In this document: positions 1-9,400 of the stretch, in pieces | How positions within the stretch are numbered: position 1 is the first letter of the stretch | How the letters are laid out: every line of letters begins with the position of its first letter | Assembly (NCBI GenBank): GCA_034437535.1 | Contig: DAOTTZ010000194.1 | Coordinates: 1-24,142 of the forward strand | Direction: 5' to 3' | DNA: 24,142 bases | Source: J038 sp034437535 | GTDB lineage: Bacteria; Chloroflexota; Anaerolineae; Aggregatilineales; Phototrophicaceae | Program-made: the position numbers and the translations under genes | The notes under the pieces: generated by a model | Database searches by the model: none | What the model was told of the DNA's origin: nothing | The model's input: the letters and a program-made list of their open reading frames with translations, nothing else

Positions 1-1
1 A

Positions 2-247
2 GTGATGAAAATGCTCCGTGACCAGAGCCGGGGGCAAGAAGGCACCACCACTGATCCTAAGCTCCGGGCGATGGCCCTGGTCGGGTCGAACGTTATGGTC
101 AAGTTATACACTGAAGCGATGCGCCGCCGGCAAGATGACAGCATCCCACCATTGCCCATGTACCGCTCAGTAGAAATCGCGGTGGAGCATATGCACGAGA
201 TGATCCGGGGAACGGCTGATGCCGACCAGGGCAAGATCGCCAATTAA
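2..247 (+). CDS. Unidentified protein, C-terminal part (5' end probably outside window)
   Basis: The reading frame is open from the window edge and ends with TAA at 245-247. GTG at position 2 and ATG at 5 could be starts, but no ribosome-binding site can be seen because the upstream DNA is missing, so this is probably the tail of a longer gene. The 81 visible residues are soluble and charged. An Arg/Gln/Asp-rich stretch is followed by a Pro-rich turn and a final helix containing EIAVEHMHEMI. I do not recognise the family. The ending loosely resembles the last strand and helix of STAS/SpoIIAA-like domains, but this is weak. Its stop lies four bases from the stop of the convergent gene on the other strand. 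Confidence 0.45.
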   Translation: MMKMLRDQSRGQEGTTTDPKLRAMALVGSNVMVKLYTEAMRRRQDDSIPPLPMYRSVEIAVEHMHEMIRGTADADQGKIAN

Positions 248-251
248 GGTA

Positions 252-791
252 TCAGACCGTGATGCGCCGCACCCCGGTGTGATCGGTATCTAAGGTGCCC
301 CGGTAGAGTACATGCGCGATAAAGTTGAAGAGCAGAGGCCGTTCCTCATTGGCTTTGGCATGGTTGAAGTAGGCATGCGTTTCCTGCGGGATAGAGTTCA
401 ACATGGTCAGGTATTCCGGGTCAAACGGGATGAAGTCATCGTCCGTCACGGCAAAATCGCCCTGGGGGCGTACCGGGTTGGTATAGATTATCGTGTTCTG
501 CCCGGAAAAACCGACGGCGACCGGATCGACCTCGAACCATTCCGCCTCTTGCCATAGGAACCCCGCGCCAGTAATCGCCTCGCGTAGTTTGGCGGGGTGA
601 ACTGGCGAGAAATGTAATACATCGTTCCACAGGCAATCCAGGTAGGGCAGGCGACGGCTGAGCAAAGCATCCCGCCCACGATATTTAGCAACCTGCATGG
701 TGTGAACATCTGGCAGGGTGTCTTCCAGTTGATTCAAAGGGTAGAGGATGGTACCGATAAAGGTCTTCGGCACATAATGATAGACGTTCAA
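252..791 (-). CDS. Conserved-looking hypothetical protein with TTG start
   Basis: A 179-residue soluble protein of unknown function. The start is TTG (789-791), with GGAG nine bases upstream. The only nearby in-frame ATG upstream runs into a stop within three codons, and the first internal Met is around residue 32, after the motif-like YHYVPKTFIGTILYPLNQL, so TTG is the best start. Striking segments are LPYLDCLWNDVLHFSPVHP in the middle and FIPFDPEYL followed by a final FNFIAHVLYRGTL strand. It has no signal peptide, membrane segment or metal-binding cluster. The aromatic- and Pro-rich pattern suggests a compact alpha/beta fold. I cannot assign a function. An ADP-ribosyl-type fold crossed my mind because of the His/Tyr-rich start, but I see no catalytic triad. 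No terminator is visible between it and its convergent neighbour. Confidence 0.7.
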   Translation of the reverse strand: MNVYHYVPKTFIGTILYPLNQLEDTLPDVHTMQVAKYRGRDALLSRRLPYLDCLWNDVLHFSPVHPAKLREAITGAGFLWQEAEWFEVDPVAVGFSGQNTIIYTNPVRPQGDFAVTDDDFIPFDPEYLTMLNSIPQETHAYFNHAKANEERPLLFNFIAHVLYRGTLDTDHTGVRRITV

Positions 792-843
792 TATAATCTA
801 CTCCATGATTATCTGTACATCCTCTATTGTATCGTCTGTTGTG

Positions 844-2091
844 TCAGGCTGTCACCGGTTGTAACACCCGGATCAGAATATCACCGATTTCCCTCACGTC
901 TTGTTCTTGCATGGTCAGGCTCAAGCGCACGCGGATCTTAGCCTGGTTCATCGGCACCAACGGGAACGGCATCGCATGGCACAGCAACCCCGCCCGGAAT
1001 AAATTACGCCAGATGTACCACGTATCCGCATCCGGGCCGATCTCAATCGCCAGGATCGGGGCCGGGCTATCCAACGTGTCGATGCCGTTCTGCCGCAGAT
1101 GATCGCGCAGGGATAATGTCATCTGCTGGATGCGCCGGGCGCGGCCCGGTTCGGCTTTCAACACGCGGAGTGCGGCCAGGCTCGCGGCGGTGTTAGAGAT
1201 CGACAGGTTCGAGGTCGAGATGGCCGCGTTGCCATACACCCGCAAATATTGGATCACATCGGCTGGGCCAGCGATGAAACCACCGCCCGCGCCCAGGGCC
1301 TTGCTCATCACACCCGCGATGAGATCCACCCCTTGATCGACCGCACACCCGCGCCCTTCCGGGCCGATGGTGCCGATGCCGTGTGCATCGTCGATTAACA
1401 ACCGGCAGTCGAATTCGCGGGCCAGCGCGACCAGATCACTGACCGGCGCAATGGCCCCATCAATGCTGAATACCCCGTCACTGACGATCAACGCGCCCCG
1501 GAACTGGTCGCGCTTTTCTGAAAGTAACGCCCGCAGATGATTCATATCGGCGTGGTCGTAACGCTCCAAATGGGCACCACTCAGGCGGATGCCGTCCATC
1601 AGGCTGACGTGGCAGAACCGATCTGCAAACACCACATCACCAGGCCGCAAGATCCCTTGCGTGACGGCGGTCATGGCGGAAAAACCCGCCGGGGCTAAGG
1701 CCGCGTCTTCCTGGCCCAGGAAGTCAGCCAGTTCGCGCTCAAGCTGGCGGTGGAGTGGGATGTTGCCGTTCAACATCGACGCGCCCTGTGCGCTGGTGCC
1801 ATATAACTTGACCGCTTTGCTGGTTGTTTCGATCACACGCCGGTCATAGGCCAACCCCAGATAATTATTGGCCGCACCGTTCAAAACCCAATTTGACTCT
1901 TCGCCTTCCATATCGAGCCGGGCCAAAACCCGTCCGCCGTCATAATCCTGTACCACCACGCGATACCCCCACACGCCATCTTGCCGCATTGAGGTGGCAA
2001 ATTGGGCAAAGTGGGTGGTTTTATCGAACAGATCGCGATGTTTCGTGTCTAAATAATTAACGACCGTTGTCTTCTTCCAGAGACTACTCAT
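844..2091 (-). CDS. Alpha-oxoamine synthase (KBL/BioF/serine palmitoyltransferase family)
   Basis: A PLP-dependent fold-type I enzyme of 415 residues that should condense an amino acid with an acyl-CoA, releasing CO2. Seen in the sequence: the substrate-loop region NNYLGL (about 75-80), the His of CHVSLMDG (about 161), SDGVFSIDG (205-212), the PLP-nitrogen Asp in DDAHGIG (about 234-240) and the PLP lysine in MSKALGAGGG (K264). The ATG at 2091 is chosen because GAGG sits eight bases before it; the in-frame ATG at 2109 has no such site. The segment after the lysine reads ISTSNLSISN instead of the usual FSTALPP-like stretch, and the final RVRLSLTMQEQD lacks the common His. Substrate specificity (glycine, alanine or serine; which acyl-CoA) cannot be read. 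The YxHxDM segment and the layout lean towards serine palmitoyltransferase-like or CqsA-like members, but 2-amino-3-ketobutyrate ligase or BioF remain possible. It stands alone, with no biotin or threonine-degradation genes beside it. Confidence 0.9.
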   Translation of the reverse strand: MSSLWKKTTVVNYLDTKHRDLFDKTTHFAQFATSMRQDGVWGYRVVVQDYDGGRVLARLDMEGEESNWVLNGAANNYLGLAYDRRVIETTSKAVKLYGTSAQGASMLNGNIPLHRQLERELADFLGQEDAALAPAGFSAMTAVTQGILRPGDVVFADRFCHVSLMDGIRLSGAHLERYDHADMNHLRALLSEKRDQFRGALIVSDGVFSIDGAIAPVSDLVALAREFDCRLLIDDAHGIGTIGPEGRGCAVDQGVDLIAGVMSKALGAGGGFIAGPADVIQYLRVYGNAAISTSNLSISNTAASLAALRVLKAEPGRARRIQQMTLSLRDHLRQNGIDTLDSPAPILAIEIGPDADTWYIWRNLFRAGLLCHAMPFPLVPMNQAKIRVRLSLTMQEQDVREIGDILIRVLQPVTA

Positions 2092-2171
2092 TCTCGTACC
2101 CTCATTCATCGGGACATTTACTTTTTTTATTTTATCCTGGGATTGATGAAAAAAACATAAAGATAAGAGAT

Positions 2172-2186
2172 TTGATTGATAATCAA
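2172..2186. promoter_or_regulatory. Possible operator: 6-bp inverted repeat upstream of the oxoamine synthase
   Basis: TTGATT and AATCAA form a perfect 6-bp inverted repeat separated by three bases, inside the AT-rich leader between the oxoamine synthase and the methyltransferase/reductase gene. It lies about 80 bases upstream of the chosen start. The surrounding AT-rich DNA (2110-2220) is the obvious place for the promoter, although no single -35/-10 pair stands out. Palindromes this short occur by chance in AT-rich DNA, so this is only a candidate. Confidence 0.2.
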
Positions 2187-2297
2187 GAAGATCTTAATGC
2201 TTTAAGGTGAAGAATGTCACACTACTTGTAGCAGAATCAAGCGCAGTTAGCAGGGGCGACCTACCCGATGAATAGATCAATAGATCGCCCGGTGAGG

Positions 2298-4178
2298 TCA
2301 GGCTTTGGCGACGGCGACCGCGTCGATCACCTCTGCCGCCAGTTCGTACCGGCCAAAGGCCGGGATGATATAGGCCCCGGCGACGCGGTCTTGCACCGCC
2401 ATGAGCAACTCTTGCGCGATGCGGACGCCCTCTCTTGGCGCGTCGTCGCCCGCGTCTTCCATCCGTTTCATTATCTCCGGTGGGATGCTGATCCCTGGGA
2501 CTTCGTTATGCAGGAAGCGGGCCTGCCGCACGCTATATAACGGCATGATGCCCATCAAGACCGGCAGATCAAACGCCTGTTCAAACGTCTGCTCGTAATG
2601 CGCCAGGAACAGGTCGATCTTGTGCGGTTCAAAGACGGCTTGCCCCAGGGCGAAATCGGCCCCGGCCTCTAGCTTTTTGCCCAGCACGCGCATTTCGCGT
2701 TCCAGGTCATCGGCGAACATATTCAAAGCGCACCCGACCGTGAACGCGGTCGGGCGACCGATGGTGTTGCCACTCATATCTTCGCCGTTGTTCATCTGCT
2801 GTTTGATGAGTGCGATCAACTTTGACGGCACGATGTCATACCCGTCGTTGGCCTCCGGGTAATCACCGATCTTGGTCGGGTCGCCCATTGTCACGAACAG
2901 ATTACGTAAGTCCATCGCGTGGGCCGCCAGCAGATCGCCCTGTACCCGCAAGATGTTGCGCCCGCGAGTGGGGAAGTGCAACACGGTCTCCATGCCGACT
3001 TGCGACTGCAACACATGCGCCACCGCCCAGGGACTCATCCGCATCCGGGCGGCGGGGGTATCGGCCACATCGAGCAGGTCGGCCCCGGCCTCACGGAGCA
3101 GATGGGCACTTTCTACCAGCCGGTCTACCGCGAAGCTACGCGGCGGCGCGACTTCCACCGTGATCGTAAATTTGCCGTCCAGCAGACGCTGGGCCAGGGT
3201 GGTTGGCCGGGCGGTGCTGGCCTCCGCCGTGATGCTTTCGTCTTCCGACACATGGATGAACGGCACCGAGCGCATCGGGTCGTCTAGCGCGTCGCGCATC
3301 GCGGTGATGTGTGCCGGGGTGGTGCCGCAACATCCCCCCACCACTGCCGCACCAATCGCCTTGAACGTCACCGCATAATCGCCGAAATAATCCGCCGTCG
3401 CCGGGTACATCACCCGCCCGCCGACGGCCTCCGGGAAGCCCGCGTTCGGCATGGCGGAAAAGCGCAGGCTGGGCACCGCGTCGTGCATCTGCTGGACGAC
3501 GGTCGAGACCTGACTCGGCCCGGTGCCGCAATTGACGCCCATCACGTCTACCCCGGCCTTATATAGCTCGTGGGCCACCCGTGCCGGGGGGTACCCCAGC
3601 AGGGTGCGGTTATCCTGGGCGAAGGTCATCTGTGCGATCAATACAATATCATGGTCCGTGCGTAGCTGGTTCACCACGTCGATAGCGGTCAGGATTTCCG
3701 CATGATCGGTAAATGTCTCTAACAAAATAGCATCGACGCCAGCTTCCAGCAGGGTGCTGATTTGTTCTTCGAAGACATTGCGCATTTCTTCATCGGTGAT
3801 GCGCCCATATGGGCGAAGCCGCGCCCCCAGCGGGCCGACCGCCCCGGCAATGTAAACGTCCTCGTCTACGTTGGCCTGGACGATGGCCGCCTTGACGTTT
3901 TCCACCGCCCGCCGGTTGATCTCCTTAACCTGGCCGCTGAGTCCATATTCGGCCAGCTTGAGCCGGTTCGCGCCGAAGGTGTTGGTCTCGATGAGCCGCG
4001 CCCCGGCTTCGATGTAATCGCGGTGGGTACTGACGATCATCTCTTGTGCGGTCAGGTTCAGCGCATCGAAGCACGCATCCAGGGCCGCGCCCCGTTGATG
4101 TAAGATGGTTCCCATTGCACCATCAGCCAAAAGTGGGGTGGGATGTTCCAGACGGTCTTTGAGGGAAACCTGCGCCAT
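2298..4178 (-). CDS. Bifunctional homocysteine S-methyltransferase / methylenetetrahydrofolate reductase
   Basis: A 626-residue cytosolic fusion of the Bacillus YitJ type. Residues 1 to about 305 are a BHMT/MetH-like homocysteine methyltransferase barrel: DGAMGT (19-24), ETNTFGANR (64-72), and the zinc-binding cysteines VNCGTGP (C217) and GGCCGTTP (C283, C284). Residues from about 335 to 615 are a MetF-type flavin reductase barrel: ITVEVAPPRS (339-348) holds the catalytic Glu region, then VTMGDPTKIGDYP (429-441) and FTVGCALN (479-486). The first half methylates homocysteine from a methyl donor; the second reduces 5,10-methylene-THF to 5-methyl-THF. AAAGG lies about eight bases upstream of the ATG. 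I see no riboswitch in the short region upstream (4179-4265), unlike metH nearby. Two independent homocysteine methylation enzymes therefore sit within 8 kb. Confidence 0.95.
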   Translation of the reverse strand: MAQVSLKDRLEHPTPLLADGAMGTILHQRGAALDACFDALNLTAQEMIVSTHRDYIEAGARLIETNTFGANRLKLAEYGLSGQVKEINRRAVENVKAAIVQANVDEDVYIAGAVGPLGARLRPYGRITDEEMRNVFEEQISTLLEAGVDAILLETFTDHAEILTAIDVVNQLRTDHDIVLIAQMTFAQDNRTLLGYPPARVAHELYKAGVDVMGVNCGTGPSQVSTVVQQMHDAVPSLRFSAMPNAGFPEAVGGRVMYPATADYFGDYAVTFKAIGAAVVGGCCGTTPAHITAMRDALDDPMRSVPFIHVSEDESITAEASTARPTTLAQRLLDGKFTITVEVAPPRSFAVDRLVESAHLLREAGADLLDVADTPAARMRMSPWAVAHVLQSQVGMETVLHFPTRGRNILRVQGDLLAAHAMDLRNLFVTMGDPTKIGDYPEANDGYDIVPSKLIALIKQQMNNGEDMSGNTIGRPTAFTVGCALNMFADDLEREMRVLGKKLEAGADFALGQAVFEPHKIDLFLAHYEQTFEQAFDLPVLMGIMPLYSVRQARFLHNEVPGISIPPEIMKRMEDAGDDAPREGVRIAQELLMAVQDRVAGAYIIPAFGRYELAAEVIDAVAVAKA

Positions 4179-4265
4179 AGTCTTACCTTTATCACAATCC
4201 AGGATATTAAGACTATTTTACGTCACGGTACGGTTACTGCAAGGGGAGGTTCTACACGGTTACAA

Positions 4266-4649
4266 TCAAGGTGATTGGGCACAATGCCCTAACAGGATAA
4301 TCTGTGAGCCGCCGTCATCGAGTGAGGTCACGTCGAACGAGACCCGGCTCAAGACGCGCCCGGCCCGCAATTCTTCGCCGGTCAAGCGGCCATACCAGCC
4401 ACGTACCGTGATCGCGTCATCTTCCGAGTTGAGGATGACGACGGTTTCCCCGATGCCGTAGGGCCGTAAGAAGTTATTGCGGATCAACCGCGTCTCTGCA
4501 CCGGGGTATGTTTCCATAAACCGGCGCATCTCACCATAGCAGATCTGATCAATTGCCAGCGTAAAGCCGCTAATAAACACGATAATCACGGCGAAAAGCA
4601 CCAGACAGCCACCCAATGAGGATGACGCACAGCCTTTCGGATGATCCAT
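4266..4649 (-). CDS. Small single-pass membrane protein, unknown function
   Basis: A 127-residue protein with a strong start: AGGAGG lies seven to eight bases before the ATG at 4649. Residues about 13-33 form one hydrophobic helix (LGGCLVLFAVIIVFISGF). The remaining roughly 95 residues would form a soluble beta-rich domain (VVILNSEDDAITVRGWYG, then SRVSFDVTSL and SQIILLG), probably outside the membrane. The charge pattern does not clearly fix topology. There is no lipobox. It lies between two metabolic genes on the same strand, with 86 bases to the methyltransferase/reductase start and 59 to the reductase-like gene's stop, so co-transcription is possible. I recognise no family. Confidence 0.75.
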   Translation of the reverse strand: MDHPKGCASSSLGGCLVLFAVIIVFISGFTLAIDQICYGEMRRFMETYPGAETRLIRNNFLRPYGIGETVVILNSEDDAITVRGWYGRLTGEELRAGRVLSRVSFDVTSLDDGGSQIILLGHCAQSP

Positions 4650-4708
4650 AAAATTTCCTCCTGAATTAAGATCAATCTATCAAAACATTGTGGAGAAGCG
4701 ATGGAGAA

Positions 4709-5737
4709 TCACGAGACAATCGCCAGCAGATCATCCAGGTTATCGCGGTGGATGGGCCGCTGGCCGTCTTCGATCTCTTTAATCATCGTCACCAACCGCG
4801 CATTGATCGGTGTGGCGACACCGGCTTGTTCCGCCTGTTGGACGACGTAACCGTTCAGATAGTCGATTTCGGTCGGTCGGTCGCGTTCCAGGCTTTGCAG
4901 GCTGGAAGACTTGAGCTTGCCATACTTCCGCCCGACGAAGCGCACCAGCAGATCTTTGATGAATAGCGTCAGCCGGTTGGCGTCTGTGTGAGCATAGAGC
5001 GTCATCGGGTTCGCCGCGATCTTCTCCGGCTGGATGCCGAGTGCCAGCGCGGTGTCGATCACCTCGGCATATGCCCGCAGGAAGGCCAGGCGCATCCGTT
5101 TGTCCTTCAGCATGTCACCGAGTAAGTCGCCGGTTAACGCGCCCATCGTGGTGATGGTGCAGTTAATCGCCAGCTTTGACCATAACGCGCCACGTATGTT
5201 CTGTGTGATGACGATTGGCGCGGCAGTTCCCAGGGCGGCGGCCAAATTTTGCACGCGCCCGCTGATCTGGCCGTCTAATTCCCCGATGTGGGTTGAGCCG
5301 GTGCTGGTGCGCTCGTAGATGCCGGGGGCGTGCATGGTGCCGCCCCAGCCGATGATCGCACTCACCACGCGCTCCGCCCCGATGACCGCGCCGACTGCAT
5401 CTTCCACGATGCCATTCTGCGCGGTGACGAGATAACCATCCGGGCGCAGGTATTCGACCGTCTCCCGCGCCGCTTCCAGCACGTTGGTCGCTTTCATGAT
5501 GAGATAGGCGGCATCATAGGGGGCATCGGCGGGGATGTCGTCCAGGTCGGTGTACGCCGTCGCCGGGACGACGGCCATGCCTTCCGGCGTGTTGATACGA
5601 AGACCGTCGGTGTTGATGGCATCGGTGATGGTCGTGTTGTGGGTAATCAGGGTTGGGTCATAACCCGCCTGGATCATGCGGGCGGCGACCACCCCGCCGA
5701 TCCCACCGATCCCCTGGATAAGAATGCGCTCCGCCAT
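4709..5737 (-). CDS. Ketopantoate reductase family protein (PanE/ApbA-like)
   Basis: A 342-residue NAD(P)-dependent dehydrogenase. The N-terminal Rossmann fold starts ILIQGIGGIGG (5-15). The family's QNG segment is at 107-109. The catalytic lysine context WSKLAINC gives K188 and N192, and the C-terminal helical domain carries SSLQSLERDRPTEIDYLNG (278-296), with the conserved Glu near 290. These match 2-dehydropantoate 2-reductases, which make pantoate for pantothenate and CoA. The protein is about 40 residues longer than E. coli PanE, and no other pantothenate gene is nearby, so another 2-oxoacid substrate is possible. GAGGG lies about ten bases before the ATG. It is divergent from the Uma2 gene across a 119-base gap, in which I see AT-rich stretches but no convincing promoter pair. 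Confidence 0.88.
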   Translation of the reverse strand: MAERILIQGIGGIGGVVAARMIQAGYDPTLITHNTTITDAINTDGLRINTPEGMAVVPATAYTDLDDIPADAPYDAAYLIMKATNVLEAARETVEYLRPDGYLVTAQNGIVEDAVGAVIGAERVVSAIIGWGGTMHAPGIYERTSTGSTHIGELDGQISGRVQNLAAALGTAAPIVITQNIRGALWSKLAINCTITTMGALTGDLLGDMLKDKRMRLAFLRAYAEVIDTALALGIQPEKIAANPMTLYAHTDANRLTLFIKDLLVRFVGRKYGKLKSSSLQSLERDRPTEIDYLNGYVVQQAEQAGVATPINARLVTMIKEIEDGQRPIHRDNLDDLLAIVS

Positions 5738-5856
5738 AATGTACTGTCCCTCTCTGCGGTATTGCCTTGCTTTCTGCGTCGATTGTAACAGAATGCGTCA
5801 CTAAATTGTGCGGTAAAATTGGAGGAAACAGTGCAGGTAAGTAGGAGCGTTATACG

Positions 5857-6438
5857 ATGGATGCAGTTCAACCAGATGCCATGAGCGAAGCGGATTATCT
5901 GGCGTTAGAAGACGGTAGTTCCCTCAAGCACGAGTACAGCCGGGGCCGGGTCTATGCGATGACCGGCGGGAGTGTGCGACACGGCATTATCACGGCGAAC
6001 ATCGCCACACAGTTTAACATCCAGCTTACGGAGCATGACTGCAGCGTGACCAGCTCTGATGTGCGGGTGTATATCACCCAGAAAGACGCCTATCGTTACC
6101 CGGATGTGACCGTATTTTGTGGTGAGCCAGCTTATCTTTCCGGGCGCACTGATACGATCACTAATCCGGTTGTGTTGGTCGAGGTACTCTCACCGGCGAC
6201 GGCATTACAAGACCATAATGATAAGCTGGAAGAATATGTCCAGATCGAGACATTACAGGCTTATCTGCTGGTGTCCCAGGCCAGGGCGAAGGTTCAGCGT
6301 TTTATGCGCCAAAGCGGGGCGGATTGGGCTTACACCATCGCCAGTGAGCTAGAGGACACGGTTACGGTGCCCGTCATCGGATGCACGCTGGCCCTGGCGG
6401 ACGTTTACCGTAAGGTGACGCTCGACCCACAGGGATAA
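5857..6438 (+). CDS. Uma2 family endonuclease (DUF820, PD-(D/E)XK fold)
   Basis: A 193-residue protein with the Uma2 signature. The early HEYSRGRVYAMTGGSVRHG block (25-43) is followed by the restriction-fold core: Asp83 in YPDVTVF, Glu109 in VVLVEVLSP and Lys123 in NDKLEEY. The full set of putative metal ligands is present, so the protein is probably not a decayed copy. The family is very abundant, often in many copies, in cyanobacteria and Chloroflexota; its biological role is not settled. AGGAG lies nine bases before the ATG. It stands alone with no methyltransferase or toxin-antitoxin partner, and is convergent with metH. Confidence 0.92.
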   Translation: MDAVQPDAMSEADYLALEDGSSLKHEYSRGRVYAMTGGSVRHGIITANIATQFNIQLTEHDCSVTSSDVRVYITQKDAYRYPDVTVFCGEPAYLSGRTDTITNPVVLVEVLSPATALQDHNDKLEEYVQIETLQAYLLVSQARAKVQRFMRQSGADWAYTIASELEDTVTVPVIGCTLALADVYRKVTLDPQG

Positions 6439-6443
6439 CGCAA

Positions 6444-6467
6444 ACGGACGGATCTGCATCCGCCCGT
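6444..6467. terminator. Hairpin between convergent Uma2 and metH genes
   Basis: ACGGACGGAT pairs with ATCCGCCCGT across a four-base loop, giving nine pairs and one mismatch. It sits in the 45-base gap between the two stop codons. On the metH strand it is followed by a short CGTTTGCGTT, so the U tract is weak. It is probably a shared, modest terminator. Confidence 0.5.
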
Positions 6468-6483
6468 CGTTGTGCGTGGGCGG

Positions 6484-9400
6484 CTAATCCGTCGCCGCCC
6501 CCAGGATTTGCTCACTCCGGTCCAGGTTGCCCACGCTGAAGTATTTCGCATCCGGGTGGTGGGCGAAGATCGCCGCTGTGCTTTGCTCCGGGATGATCTG
6601 GTAACTTTCGGTCAGTTGCAGGCCCAGGTCGGCAGTCTGCGGCAGGAGTTGCCACACCAGCGCATGATCGTTCAGGTCCGGGCAAGACGGATACCCCCAG
6701 CTATACCGTTTGCCCCGGTTGATCGGTAGACCTAACTCTTTGCTGACGTGGTGCGTCATGTAATTGGCGACGGCTTCTGCCGTTTGCACCGCCAACCCAT
6801 GAAAGAAATACGCTTCGCTGTAATTATCCGCACTCTGGAGCCGCTCGAACTCGACATCAGCCGTCGCGCCGACCGTCACCGCCTGGAGTTGCACCACATC
6901 GACTTTGCCCGCTTGCACCGGGGCATAATAATCACTCAGGCACAGGTGATCGCCACCCGGTTGACGCGGGAACGTGAAGCGGCCCACCTCGACCGTCTCG
7001 CCGCTGGTAGAATATCTTGCCGGGTCATAGATGATGAGGTCGTCGCCGTCACTGTTGCCGGGGAAGTACCCATAGACCGCCTGCGGGTTGAGCGTACTGC
7101 GTGCGATGGCATCTTTGCCCATCTGCTCTAGCCGCGCCTCGAATTCGGCCTCTAACTTCTCCCAGGCTTCGCCCCGCGTGTTCTTCGCGCCCCAACTGAG
7201 GCGGAAAAGCTCCGGCTTGTGGATGTAACGCAAGACGATTTCCAGCGGCATCTCCTTGACCAGCTTGCTCCCCCAGAAGGGCGGTTGCGGCAGGTCATCG
7301 AGCGTGGCGACGGTCTTCTTGGCCGGGTCTGCCGCCGGACGGGTGCGGCGTTTGGGCTTATCCAGTTCGGCATAAGCCTCGTCGATCACCTGCTGGACGA
7401 ACGACTCGCGTTCTGCGCTGATGAGCTTATCCATCACTGCCAGTCCTTCGAAGGCGTCGGTGCAGTAGAACACCCCCGGCGCATACGGTTCGCCGTTGTC
7501 CTCAAGGAATAGAATCCGCCGCCCAAACCGGCGGTTGATGGCCGCCCCGCCGATTAACACCGGGATGCGATGCCCGCGCCGCGCCAGTTCGTTGACGACA
7601 ATCGGCATTTGCTTGGACGTACTCACCAATAGGGCGGAAAGGCCGATGGCGTCCGCGTCGTATTCGATGGCCTTCTCGATGATCGTGTTGACCGGCACCT
7701 GCTTGCCGATGTCGTGGACGGTGTAGCCGTTGTTGCTCAAGATCGTCTTGACCAGGTTCTTGCCGATGTCGTGGACGTCGCCATAGACCGTCGCCAGCAC
7801 GACGGTGCCTTTAGTCGAGCCTTCCACCTTTTCCATGAATTGTTCCAGGTAGGCGACGGCCTTCTTCATGGCCTCGGCAGATTGCAAGACGAACGGCAAG
7901 ATCAATTCCCCCGCGCCGAACTTATCGCCGACTTCTTTCATCGCCGGGAGCAAGACGTTGTTCAACACACCGACCGCGTCTTGCCGCGTCAGGCCATCGT
8001 CGATCAACGCTTCCAGGCCCTCTTTCTTGCGGTGGACGATCTGCCAATGCAGGGCTTGCTCGGCGGTCATGTCTTTGGTGGGGTCTTCTTGCTCTTGGCC
8101 GCCGACGGCGACTTCGTTTTCTTCGAAGTATTGGATGAAACGCGGGAGCGCGTCCGGGTCGCTGTTGAAGATCAGGTCTTCCGCGATCTTCCGTTGATCC
8201 TCCGGGATCTCCGCATAGGGTGTGATGTGGGCCGGGTTGACAATCGCCATATCCAGGCCGGCCTTGACCGCGTGGAACAGGAACACGCTGTTCAGCACAC
8301 CCCGCGCCGCCGCACCCACGCCGAAGCTCACATTGCTGATCCCAAGCGCGGTCATCACGCCGGGGATGTGTTCTTTAATCAGGCGGATGCCTTCCAGCGT
8401 TTCGACCGCGTCGTTGCGTAATTCTTCCTGCCCGGTCGTCAATGGGAAGGTCAGCGGATCGTAGATCAAGTCTTCTGGCGACATGCCATAATCTTCGACT
8501 GAGATCTGCGTGATGCGCCGGGCGATTTCCAGCTTCTTTTCGCGGGTGTGGGCCATGCCTTCTTCGTCAATGGTCATACTCAGCACTGCCGCGCCATGCT
8601 TGACCGCAATCGGCAGGATGGTGTCGATGCGATCACGCCCGTTTTCCAGGTTGTTGCCGTTGATGACCCCGCGCCCCGGATACAGGGCCAGCGCGGCCTC
8701 GGCCACGTCCGCTTCGGTCGTGTCGATAATCAGCGGGATTTCCACCGCCATTGAGAGCTTCTTGACCAGTTGTTCCATTTGCTCGCGTTCGTCGTCGCGC
8801 TCGGTGAGGGCCACACACACATCAAGCATATGTGCGCCGTTCTCCATCTGGCCGACCGCGATCTGCACGATGCTGTCATAATCGTCTTCCAGCAGAAGCC
8901 GCTTGACCCTGCGACTTCCCTGGCTGTTGACGCGCTCGCCGATTAGCGTCGGGCCGACCGGCTGAATCATCCGCATAGCCGTCATGCCGGAGGACGCCTG
9001 CGCCTCGTGGATCGGCTCGCGCTTTTTTGGGGCGGTGCGGGTTTTGGGTTCGGCCTGCATCGCGCCTAGATATTCCTCGTAGCTGTAGCCGTTGATCTTC
9101 TTGTACAGTTGCGCCAGATGCTCCGGACGGGTGCCACAACACCCGCCGACCACGTTCACACCCCAGCGGGTGAACTCGCTCACCATATCGCTGAAGGGTT
9201 CCGGCTCCATCGGGTAGACTGCTTCGCCGTCCACGTTGATCGGCAGGCCGGCGTTCGGTAGCACGCTAATCGGTAGGGTGGAGCGTTCGATCAAATACTG
9301 GATCGGCTGGCGCATGTATTCCGGCCCGGTAGAGCAATTCATGCCGATGATGTCGATGGGCAGGGCTTCCAGCGTGGTGAGTGCGCCGGCGATGTCGGTG

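Noticed and set aside
2271..2286. Tandem AATAGATC repeat and a loose GGGCGA/TCGCCC hairpin after the methyltransferase/reductase gene
   Set aside because: Only two short copies; the hairpin has a very long loop and no T run, so it is not a convincing repeat or terminator.
4179..4265. Possible second SAM riboswitch before the methyltransferase/reductase gene
   Set aside because: The gap is too short for a complete S-box, and none of the conserved blocks (GAGGGA, GCAACC, GGTGCTAA) is present.
7714..8421. 235-codon plus-strand frame inside metH
   Set aside because: It lies opposite the pterin and B12-binding parts of MetH, which are full of conserved motifs. A shadow frame.
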